64,000 nt of DNA, from assembly GCF_027158005.1 (NCBI RefSeq), contig NZ_JAPVLQ010000006.1, forward strand, positions 62,001-126,000, given 5' to 3'. The position numbers and the translations under genes were made by a program. Every line of letters begins with the position of its first letter. Position 1 is the stretch's first letter. Origin of the DNA: Rhodococcus sp. H36-A4. Lineage in GTDB: Bacteria > Actinomycetota > Actinomycetes > Mycobacteriales > Mycobacteriaceae. Shown one piece after another: positions 55,616-64,000 of the stretch. The notes under the pieces were generated by a model, which was not told the origin of the DNA, searched no databases, and saw nothing but the letters and a program-made list of their open reading frames with translations.

Positions 55616-58285
55616 GTGCAAACCCACGACATTCGCAGGCGTTTCCTCGACCACTTCGTAAAGGCAGGCCACACCGAGGTGGCCAGTGCCTCGTTGGTGC
55701 TCGACGATCCCAACCTGTTATTCGTCAATGCAGGAATGGTGCAGTTCGTTCCTTACTTCCTGGGCCAGCAGACACCTCCGTTCGCCACGGCGACGAGTGT
55801 TCAGAAGTGTGTCCGCACACTCGATATCGAGAACGTCGGCATCACCACGCGGCACAACACGTTCTTTCAGATGGCTGGAAACTTCTCGTTCGGGGACTAC
55901 TTCAAACGTGAAGCGATCCACTATGCCTGGACGCTTCTGACCGGCAGTGTGGCCGACGGCGGATACGGATTCGATCCGGAGCGGATCTGGGTGACCGTGT
56001 ATCTGGATGACGACGAGGCCATTTCGCTGTGGAAAGAACTTGCTGGGATTCCCGACGAGCGGATTCAGCGCCGAGGGATGGCCGACAATTACTGGTCGAT
56101 GGGAATTCCCGGTCCGTGTGGGCCATGCTCGGAGATCTACTACGACCGCGGGCCCGAATACGGTGTCGATGGTGGGCCGGAAGCCGACGAGGATCGTTAT
56201 ATCGAGATCTGGAATCTCGTCTTCATGCAGAACGAGCGCGGTCAGGGAATCAGCAAGGACGATTTCGAGATCCTGGGGCCGCTGCCGAAGCAGAACATCG
56301 ATACCGGCATGGGCGTCGAGCGCGTGGCTTTCCTGCTTCAGGGGGTCGACAACGTCTATGAGACCGACCTCGTTCGTCCGGTCATAGCCAAAGCCGAGGA
56401 ACTGAGCGGCCGGTCGTACGGCAAGAACCACGAGGACGACATCCGGTTCCGTGTCATCGCAGACCATGCGCGCACCGCCGCGCTGCTCATCTCCGACGGC
56501 GTCAACCCGGGCAACGATGGGCGCGGATACGTGCTGCGTCGTCTGTTGCGCAGAATTGTGCGCTCGGCTCGTCTGCTCGGTGCGCCGGACCGGACCATGG
56601 GCCAGCTCATCACCGTCGTCCGCGACACCATGGCTCAGTCGTACCCGGAGCTCGTCACCGGCTTCGATCGCATCCTCACTGTCTCGGTCGGCGAGGAGTC
56701 GGCGTTCCTCAAGACCCTCACTTCCGGTTCCAAGCTGTTCGACACAGCTGCGGAGTCGGTGAAGTCGACAGGAAAGAAGACAATCGGCGGCGCCGAGGCG
56801 TTCGCGTTGCACGACACTTACGGATTCCCGATCGATCTGACGCTCGAAATGGCGTCGGAGGCAGGTTTGAACGTAGACGAGGACGGTTTCCGGTCGCTGA
56901 TGGCCGAACAGCGTCAGCGCGCGAAGGAAGACGCACGTTCACGTAAGCACGCCCACGCCGACCTGTCCGTCTACAAGGACTTCGTCGACCTCGGGGCAAC
57001 GGAGTTCACCGGCTTCGAGGAGTTGTCCTCGGAGGCGAATGTGCTTGCCCTGATCTCGGGCGGAGTTCGCGTCCCGACGGCTACAGCGGGGGAGTCCGTC
57101 GAGGTCATTCTCGATCGCAGCCCGCTGTATGCGGAATCGGGTGGACAGATCGCCGATATCGGAACGATCAGTGGCCCAGGTTTCAGCGCAGACGTGGAAG
57201 ACGTCCAAAAGATCGCGAAGAAGGTGTGGACGCACAAGGTCACGGTCCAATCGGGTCAGATCACCGAAGGCGACGTCGTGCGCGTCGACGTGGACCCATC
57301 GTGGCGTAAGGGCGCAACGCAGGGGCACTCCGGAACCCACATGGTGCACGCGGCACTGCGGCAGGTCCTCGGCCCCAATGCCACGCAGGCTGGATCGCTG
57401 AACAAGCCCGGGTACCTCAGATTCGACTTCTCCTGGCAGGGCGCACTGTCCGAGGCTCAGCGACACGACATCGAAGCTGTCGCGAACGACGCGATCGGTG
57501 CCGACCTCGCTGTCAACACCTTGGTTACCGACCTCGACAGCGCCAAGGCCATGGGCGCGATGGCGCTGTTCGGGGAAAACTACGGGGACGAGGTTCGCGT
57601 CGTCGACATCGGTGGTCCGTTCAGCATGGAACTGTGTGGAGGAACGCACGTACAACACACCTCGCAGATCGGGCCGGTCACGTTGCTCGGCGAGTCGTCG
57701 GTGGGTTCCGGGGTGCGCAGAGTCGAAGCATTCGTCGGCCTGGATTCGTACCGCTACCTGGCGAAAGAACGCGCCCTGCTCGCCGGGATCGCGTCCTCAC
57801 TGAAGGTTCCGACCGAGGAAGTGCCAGGCCGGATCGAAACACTGGTGGAGAAGCTGCGAGTGGCGGAGAAGGAACTGGAGGCTGTGAAGGCAGCTTCCGT
57901 GCTCGCTTCGGCAGGCGGCCTCGCTGCAGGTGCCGAACGACTGGGACCCATTCGAGCAGTCATAGCGCGCGCCCCCGACGGCGTTGGCGGCAACGATCTC
58001 CGCGGTCTCGCTGCCGACGTCCGCGGCCGTCTCGGGTCCGAACCTGCGGTTGTGGTCCTTATCGGTGATGTCGATGGGAAGGTTCCCTTCGTGGTTACCG
58101 CAAACGCCGGAGCACAGGAAGCGGGTGTGAAAGCAGGGGAACTGGTGGCCAGCTTCGGCCCGGCCATCGGTGGACGCGGCGGCGGTAAAGCCGAATCCGC
58201 ACAGGGATCCGGATCGAATCCAAGCGGTATTGCCGATGGATTGGCCGCTGTGCGTGCCCGGATCGCAGAACTCGTCGGCGCTTGA
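55616..58285 (+). CDS. alaS: alanyl-tRNA synthetase
   Basis: Charges tRNA-Ala and edits Ser/Gly. The 889-residue protein has the class II core ([34 protein letters not shown]), the editing domain with zinc ligands HSGTHMVHA and CGGTHVQHT, and a C-terminal helical/DHHA1 part ending in [15 protein letters not shown]. Full length. It starts the alaS-ruvX-mltG-aroE run, with the stop a few bases before ruvX. Confidence 0.97.
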   Translation: MQTHDIRRRFLDHFVKAGHTEVASASLVLDDPNLLFVNAGMVQFVPYFLGQQTPPFATATSVQKCVRTLDIENVGITTRHNTFFQMAGNFSFGDYFKREAIHYAWTLLTGSVADGGYGFDPERIWVTVYLDDDEAISLWKELAGIPDERIQRRGMADNYWSMGIPGPCGPCSEIYYDRGPEYGVDGGPEADEDRYIEIWNLVFMQNERGQGISKDDFEILGPLPKQNIDTGMGVERVAFLLQGVDNVYETDLVRPVIAKAEELSGRSYGKNHEDDIRFRVIADHARTAALLISDGVNPGNDGRGYVLRRLLRRIVRSARLLGAPDRTMGQLITVVRDTMAQSYPELVTGFDRILTVSVGEESAFLKTLTSGSKLFDTAAESVKSTGKKTIGGAEAFALHDTYGFPIDLTLEMASEAGLNVDEDGFRSLMAEQRQRAKEDARSRKHAHADLSVYKDFVDLGATEFTGFEELSSEANVLALISGGVRVPTATAGESVEVILDRSPLYAESGGQIADIGTISGPGFSADVEDVQKIAKKVWTHKVTVQSGQITEGDVVRVDVDPSWRKGATQGHSGTHMVHAALRQVLGPNATQAGSLNKPGYLRFDFSWQGALSEAQRHDIEAVANDAIGADLAVNTLVTDLDSAKAMGAMALFGENYGDEVRVVDIGGPFSMELCGGTHVQHTSQIGPVTLLGESSVGSGVRRVEAFVGLDSYRYLAKERALLAGIASSLKVPTEEVPGRIETLVEKLRVAEKELEAVKAASVLASAGGLAAGAERLGPIRAVIARAPDGVGGNDLRGLAADVRGRLGSEPAVVVLIGDVDGKVPFVVTANAGAQEAGVKAGELVASFGPAIGGRGGGKAESAQGSGSNPSGIADGLAAVRARIAELVGA

Positions 58286-58287
58286 TC

Positions 58288-58824
58288 GTGCCGGATTCGT
58301 CTCATCGACCTCCCGGCCTTCCGGACCGTCCAGGAGCGGACGATCCCGGCCTCGGACGTCGCATCGGAATCGACGTCGGAAGCGTACGTGTCGGTGTTGC
58401 AGTCAGCGACCCACGGTGCGTACTCGCGACCCCGGTGGAGACTGTCGTGCGGTCCAAGCCCAAGGGATCGGACGCATCCGACGTCGCGCGTGTCGTCGAG
58501 ATCGTCACCGAGTACGAGGCGGTCGAGGTGGTTATCGGACTCCCACGCACTCTGCGAGGAGAGAGCGGATCCGCGGTCAAGGCAGCTGAGGGTTTTGCAC
58601 GAGTATTGTCGCGGCGACTGCCCGGCGTGCCGATTCGGATGTCGGACGAGCGATTGACTACGGTAACTGCGACGCGTGCACTTCGAGACAGTGGTGTGCG
58701 GGGGAAATCACAGCGCTCGGTCATCGATCAAGCTGCTGCGGTCGCAATCCTGCAGGGGTGGCTGGATGAGCGGTCCGCGCGGCTGAAATCGGCAGAGACC
58801 GATCCAACGCCGGAGGTCGAGTGA
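58288..58824 (+). CDS. ruvX: Holliday junction resolvase-like protein RuvX (YqgF)
   Basis: A 178-residue RNase H-fold nuclease implicated in 16S rRNA 5' processing, with Holliday junction resolution also proposed. The core motif is RRIGIDVGSVRVGVAVSD, with VEVVIGLPRTLRGESGSA and RMSDERLTTVTATRAL further on and the last Asp in VIDQAAAVAILQ. The start is a GTG two bases after the alaS stop; a TTG overlapping that stop is an alternative. It overlaps mltG by GTGA. Confidence 0.93.
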   Translation: MPDSSHRPPGLPDRPGADDPGLGRRIGIDVGSVRVGVAVSDPRCVLATPVETVVRSKPKGSDASDVARVVEIVTEYEAVEVVIGLPRTLRGESGSAVKAAEGFARVLSRRLPGVPIRMSDERLTTVTATRALRDSGVRGKSQRSVIDQAAAVAILQGWLDERSARLKSAETDPTPEVE

Positions 58825-60155
58825 ACAACCAAAGGTCCACGGACCGGGGGAAGTACGAGTACGACGACGAAGCGCTGACGGATCCGATCGGGTATCAGGT
58901 CGACGAGGGCAGCGAATTTCATCACGCTGTGACTCGTGGCGGTCCGCAGGAGGTGGGACGTTCACGAGCGGAGGTTCGGCAGGACCGGTCGGCCCGAAAG
59001 CGCAAGCAACGCGGTCGCAAGGTCGGGTTGGCGCTGGGGATGATCCTCGTCATCGTGATCGCAGTGGGAGGTTTCCTCGTGTACGACCGGTTTGCCGGTG
59101 GTCCGGTGGCCCCCGAGGACTTCACGGCTGGTAGTTCGGGGCCGTCGGTGGTGCTACGAGTGCAGCCGGGTGACACTGCAGATCAGATCGGTGTCGAGGC
59201 GACCGAGAAAGGCATCGTGGCGAGTTCGGGTGCCTTCATGGAAGCTGCCGTCGTCAACCCGGCAATGTCGTCGGTGCAGCCCGGCTACTACCTGCTCGAA
59301 AGTCATGTACCTGCTCAGGATGCAGTGACAGCACTCGTCGATCCGTCCGCTCGAGTCGGCAACGTCGTGATTTCCGAGGGCCGTCAACTTCACGACTCAC
59401 GCGACGTCAATACCGATGCTGTCAAAAGGGGCATTTACACGCTCTTGTCGGAAGCAAGCTGCATCGACACGACAGGTGCAGGCACGCCGACGTGTATTTC
59501 CTACGCCGACTTCAACACCGCAGGTGGGCTCGCCGAGCCGACGGCGTTGGGTGTTCCGGAATGGGCGCGTGCCGAGGTGAGTGTGGTCCCCGATCGAGAC
59601 CGCCAGTTGGAAGGACTCATTGCTGCCGGCACGTGGGACTTCGATCCGACCGCAGCACCGGGTGAGATTCTCCGACAGCTCGTGGAAGAAAGTGCGGCAA
59701 CCTACGAGAACACCGGGATACTGACCGCAGGCACCAGCTCGGGGCTCAGCCCGTATCAGACCTTGGTGGCAGCGTCTCTCGTCGAGCGTGAATCGCTTCC
59801 GTCGGATTTCAGCAAGGTAGCGCGCGTCATCATCAATCGGCTGGCCGCACCGCAGAAGCTCGAATTCGACTCGACGGTGAACTACTCCCTCGACACAACA
59901 GAGGTCGCGACCACCGACGAGGACCGAGCGACGGTGACGCCGTGGAACACCTACGCCATGGAGGGACTCCCGGCGACCCCGATCGCGGCGCCGAGCATCG
60001 GGGCCGTCGAAGCGGTCGAGGCTCCCGCAGACGGCGATTGGTTGTACTTCGTGACTATCAACCAAGTAGGTGAGACGTTGTTCACGCGCGACTACGACGA
60101 GCACCTCGCGAATATCGGAAAGGTCGAGGATGGATTCCTCGACAGCGGACGGTAG
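58821..60155 (+). CDS. mltG: endolytic murein transglycosylase MltG
   Basis: Cuts nascent glycan strands and so sets their length. The 444-residue protein has a long polar cytoplasmic N-terminus (about 75 residues), one membrane segment (VGLALGMILVIVIAVGGFLV) and an external YceG domain. The catalytic Glu is in VAASLVERESLPSDFSKVAR, followed by VIINRLAAPQKLEFDSTVNY. A LysM-like subdomain precedes it. It is coupled to ruvX and lies five bases before aroE, as in mycobacteria. Confidence 0.94.
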   Translation: MNNQRSTDRGKYEYDDEALTDPIGYQVDEGSEFHHAVTRGGPQEVGRSRAEVRQDRSARKRKQRGRKVGLALGMILVIVIAVGGFLVYDRFAGGPVAPEDFTAGSSGPSVVLRVQPGDTADQIGVEATEKGIVASSGAFMEAAVVNPAMSSVQPGYYLLESHVPAQDAVTALVDPSARVGNVVISEGRQLHDSRDVNTDAVKRGIYTLLSEASCIDTTGAGTPTCISYADFNTAGGLAEPTALGVPEWARAEVSVVPDRDRQLEGLIAAGTWDFDPTAAPGEILRQLVEESAATYENTGILTAGTSSGLSPYQTLVAASLVERESLPSDFSKVARVIINRLAAPQKLEFDSTVNYSLDTTEVATTDEDRATVTPWNTYAMEGLPATPIAAPSIGAVEAVEAPADGDWLYFVTINQVGETLFTRDYDEHLANIGKVEDGFLDSGR

Positions 60156-60160
60156 AAACC

Positions 60161-60970
60161 GTGCGTGCCGCCATTCTGGGTAATCCGGTCATCCATTCGA
60201 AATCGCCCCAGTTACATCTCGCTGCCTACCGTGCCTTGGGTCTGAGCGATTGGACCTACGAACGCATCGAGTGTTCTGCCGATCAACTGCCAGGACTCGT
60301 GGGTTGTCTCGGTCCGGACTGGGTCGGCCTGTCGGTGACGATGCCGAACAAGGTCGCGGCGTTGGAGTTCGCCGACACGAGAACCGATCGTGCGGTTCTT
60401 GCAGGCTCGGCGAACACCCTGGTGCGCACCAAGACCGGATGGCGAGCCGACTGCACAGATGTCGATGGGGTGACGGGGGCGCTGCGCGAGGCCGGTGTCG
60501 TCGATCTTGCCGGTCGGGCAGTCATGGTCGTCGGAGCCGGCGGAACATCGAGGCCGGCTCTCGTCGCGCTCGCCGAAATGGGGGCACGATCGGCGACAGT
60601 TGTCGCACGATCGGCAGATCGAGCCCGCGAGACCCTCGCATGCGGCGAAGCGGCGGGCTTGAGGACCGCGTTCCTTGGTATGTCCGACGGATCGCTGCCC
60701 GGCGCAGCCGCCGCGGCGGCCGTCGTTGTCAGTACCGTGCCGGCAGAGGGCGCTGCACCGGTGTCGGCGGCCCTTGCGCATGCGCCGATCGTTCTCGACG
60801 CAATTTACGATCCATGGCCGACGCCGTTGGCGACCGCGGTGGAATCGGCTGGTGGCATCATCGTCTCGGGCCTGTCGATGTTGCTCAATCAAGCTTTCGG
60901 GCAGGTCGAGCAATTCACAGGTCTATCCGCGCCGCGCGCGGCGATGATGGCAGTGATCGAAGCCTACTGA
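60161..60970 (+). CDS. aroE: shikimate dehydrogenase
   Basis: Reduces 3-dehydroshikimate to shikimate with NADPH. It has 269 residues. The substrate site is AILGNPVIHSKSPQLH, with the catalytic Lys in SVTMPNKVAAL and the Asp in DCTDVDGVTGAL. The nucleotide loop is VVGAGGTSRPALVAL: it reads GAGGTS, where the family has GAGGAA/T. The start is a GTG. Confidence 0.94.
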   Translation: MRAAILGNPVIHSKSPQLHLAAYRALGLSDWTYERIECSADQLPGLVGCLGPDWVGLSVTMPNKVAALEFADTRTDRAVLAGSANTLVRTKTGWRADCTDVDGVTGALREAGVVDLAGRAVMVVGAGGTSRPALVALAEMGARSATVVARSADRARETLACGEAAGLRTAFLGMSDGSLPGAAAAAAVVVSTVPAEGAAPVSAALAHAPIVLDAIYDPWPTPLATAVESAGGIIVSGLSMLLNQAFGQVEQFTGLSAPRAAMMAVIEAY

Positions 60971-61065
60971 CGGGTTCATCCACAGGTGGCTCGCCGATAC
61001 ACAGGGCAGTTGTCCACCTGGGAATCCGAAGCGGCGTGGGTCGGGAGTAGTTCCACACTTGCCGC

Positions 61066-61656
61066 ATGACCACATCATCTTTGGGATGGGCACTCGCGTT
61101 CGGTTCGATCGGATGGGGAGTAGGACTCGTCACCGAGCGAACTGTGAGAGGGCTGGCACCGTCCTGGGAGGCGTTCGGACTTCCGTTGGTGCTGGGCGTG
61201 GTGTGGTCGGCGGGATCACTGCTCGGTTGTGGGATCGCGCTCGGGCTGTTGGGTTGGTGGTGTTCGGTGTTGGCGTGCATCGACATCGGGTGCAGGCGAT
61301 TGCCGAATCCGTTGACAGGTGCAGGAGCGTTCGTTGTCCTGTTGTTCGGAGCAGTCTCCGGCGACATCGCGCCCATGTTCGTCGGTGCGGCGGGTCTGTT
61401 CGGCAGCTATCTCCTCGTTCATGTGTGTCTGCCCATGGCATTCGGTGCTGGTGACGTGAAGCTGGCGTGGCCACTCGGTGGTGTCGCGGCGATGGCGGGT
61501 CTCGACACGTGGGCGTTGGTTGCGATACTTCCGCCGCTGCTGACCGGGCTGGTAGGGGTGACGATGGCGGTGTTCGGCCGCAGAGACTGCACCGTTCCCC
61601 ATGGCCCATCCATGTGCCTGTCGACCCTGCTGGCACTCGCGGCTGCACCGACATGA
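61066..61656 (+). CDS. A24-type prepilin peptidase, methylase domain absent
   Basis: A 196-residue polytopic membrane aspartyl protease with about six membrane segments. The catalytic aspartates lie in LACIDIGCRRLPN and AFGAGDVKLAW (GxGDxK). The N-terminal cysteine-rich methyltransferase domain of full prepilin peptidases is absent, as is usual in mycobacteria (Rv2551c). It would process type IV pilin-like or Flp-like prepilins, none of which are seen in the window. It sits between aroE and aroC. Confidence 0.88.
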   Translation: MTTSSLGWALAFGSIGWGVGLVTERTVRGLAPSWEAFGLPLVLGVVWSAGSLLGCGIALGLLGWWCSVLACIDIGCRRLPNPLTGAGAFVVLLFGAVSGDIAPMFVGAAGLFGSYLLVHVCLPMAFGAGDVKLAWPLGGVAAMAGLDTWALVAILPPLLTGLVGVTMAVFGRRDCTVPHGPSMCLSTLLALAAAPT

Positions 61657-61668
61657 AAAGATGAGGCC

Positions 61669-62852
61669 GTGCTGCGCTGGATAACTGCCGGAGAATCTCA
61701 CGGCCCTGCCCTCGTGTCCATCCTCGAAGGAATGGTCGCGGGTGTCGAGGTGACCTCGGACGACATTGCCGATCAGTTGGCTCGGCGCCGACTGGGCTAC
61801 GGACGCGGCGCCCGGATGAAGTTCGAGGCCGACAAGGTGACGATCACCGGTGGTGTCCGTCATGGTCGGACCATCGGCGGCCCGATCGCCATCGAAGTCG
61901 GCAACACCGAATGGCCCAAATGGGAACAGGTCATGTCCGCGAACCCGGTGGACCCGTCGGTTCTCGACGCGTTGGCGCGGAACGCTCCGTTGACCAGGCC
62001 CCGTCCTGGGCATGCCGATTACTCGGGAATGTTGAAATACGGATTCGACGACGCCAGGCCGGTTCTCGAGCGGGCGAGTGCCCGTGAGACTGCCGCGCGG
62101 GTGGCGATCGGCACCGTTGCGCGTAGCTTCTTGAAACAGGCACTCGGTGTCGATGTCGTGTCCCACGTCATTTCCATCGGTGCGTCGGACCCCTATGTCG
62201 GTCCACCACCGTCCGGTGACGATCTCGACGCGATCGATGCGAGCCCGGTGCGGGCCTTCGATGCCGCTTCGGGTGAGTCGATGATCACCGAGATCGAGGC
62301 TGCGAAGCGAGACGGCGACACCCTCGGCGGCGTTGTCGAGGTCGTCGTACATGGGCTTCCTGTCGGCCTCGGCTCGTTCGTCAGCGGAGATCGTAAGCTC
62401 GATGCACGACTTGCTGCAGCGCTCATGGGAATTCAGGCGATCAAGGGCGTCGAGGTAGGTGACGGCTTCGAAACGGCCCGTCGTCGAGGCAGTGCCGCGC
62501 ACGATGAGATCACCCCGGGCCCCGACGGCATCCTGCGATCGACCAATCGCGCAGGTGGTATCGAAGGTGGCATGACCAACGGTGAGCCTCTTCGCGTCCG
62601 GGCAGCGATGAAGCCGATCTCGACTGTTCCTCGCGCGCTCGCGACGGTGGATATGTCGACCGGCGAAGAAGCCGTCGCGATCCATCAACGCTCCGATGTA
62701 TGTGCGGTACCCGCTGCGGGCGTCGTAGCCGAGACGATGGTGGCTCTCGTTGTGGCGCAGGCGGTGCTCGAGAAGTTCGGTGGCGATTCGTTGGCGGAGA
62801 CGACGAACAACGTCGCGCATTACCTGAAGGGCAACGCCGCCCGACCACCACG

Positions 62853-62856
<4 letters not shown>
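61669..62856 (+). CDS. aroC: chorismate synthase
   Basis: Makes chorismate from EPSP and needs reduced FMN. It has 395 residues, with the N-terminal [35 protein letters not shown], the Ser/Ala-rich [14 protein letters not shown] and the C-terminal [16 protein letters not shown]. The GTG at 61669 has GAGG just upstream. The stop overlaps aroK (ATGA), forming the aroC-aroK-aroB operon. M. tuberculosis calls this gene aroF. Confidence 0.97.

Positions 62857-64000
<1,144 letters not shown>

Overview
The window is a stretch of chromosome from a high-GC actinobacterium of the Mycobacteriales, most likely a Nocardiaceae member such as Rhodococcus (genus is inference). The basis is the mycolate-lineage cell-envelope genes (an AftC-type arabinofuranosyltransferase, the PI synthase/PatA/PimA operon), frequent GTG and TTG starts, many 1-4 base overlaps between genes, and a gene order that follows M. 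tuberculosis H37Rv from about Rv2681 down to Rv2538 with blocks missing. I see no phage, insertion sequence, integrase, CRISPR array or plasmid gene. It is core chromosome.

Layout. 1-4.6 kb: beta-oxidation pair fadB (cut by the left edge) and fadA, an RNase D-like exonuclease and a DUF3000 protein, all minus strand. 4.7-11 kb: a plus-strand operon hemE-hemG-hemQ for the coproporphyrin-dependent heme route, continuing through a HAD hydrolase into a biotin-sulfoxide-reductase-like molybdoenzyme. 10.9-15.6 kb (minus): a MaoC hydratase, MsrB, AftC, a lipoprotein alpha/beta-hydrolase that lacks its nucleophile serine, and a RibD-like reductase. 15.6-18.7 kb: ZapE, a GNAT, a membrane-anchored protein with two bL12-like domains, an alpha/beta hydrolase and a small acidic protein. 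18.8-19.5 kb: tRNA-Gly, tRNA-Cys and tRNA-Val(GAC) as one minus-strand unit with a clear terminator, plus tRNA-Val(CAC) on the plus strand. 19.5-26.5 kb: a PGPGW membrane protein, thrS, an Ap4A phosphorylase-like HIT protein, and the phosphatidylinositol-mannoside genes pgsA-patA-pimA with a membrane Nudix protein. 26.7-29.8 kb: PLP synthase pdxS and pdxT, with tesB and an antisense kinase-like gene between them. 30-33.2 kb: YebC and the Holliday junction operon ruvCAB under an SOS box. 33.4-41.7 kb: yajC-secD-secF, a solute-binding lipoprotein, apt and the (p)ppGpp synthetase/hydrolase rel. 41.7-46.6 kb: two tandem cyclophilin-type PPIases, a metallo-beta-lactamase hydrolase, hisS, a PH-like membrane protein and a DUF3237 protein. 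46.8-50.8 kb: an SOS-boxed radical SAM protein, a zinc metallopeptidase and aspS. 50.8-58.3 kb: two proline-rich membrane proteins, a kinase-like phosphotransferase, rarA and alaS. 58.3-64 kb: ruvX, mltG, aroE, a prepilin peptidase, aroC, aroK and aroB (cut by the right edge).

How the parts work together. The region carries genome maintenance (ruvCAB, rarA, the radical SAM protein), protein export (YajC-SecDF), translation (thrS, hisS, aspS, alaS and tRNAs), envelope glycolipid assembly and several cofactor or precursor pathways (heme, PLP, chorismate). Two regulatory themes can be read directly from the DNA. LexA-type SOS boxes lie in front of ruvC and the radical SAM gene. A repeated promoter layout places a -10-like hexamer exactly six bases before the start codon of seven genes, which predicts leaderless mRNAs. 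I found no obvious new defence or mobile system. The strongest unusual items are the SOS-controlled radical SAM protein with a clamp-binding-like C-terminus, the two degenerate enzymes, the membrane-bound bL12-like protein, and the linkage of heme synthesis to sulfoxide-repair enzymes.
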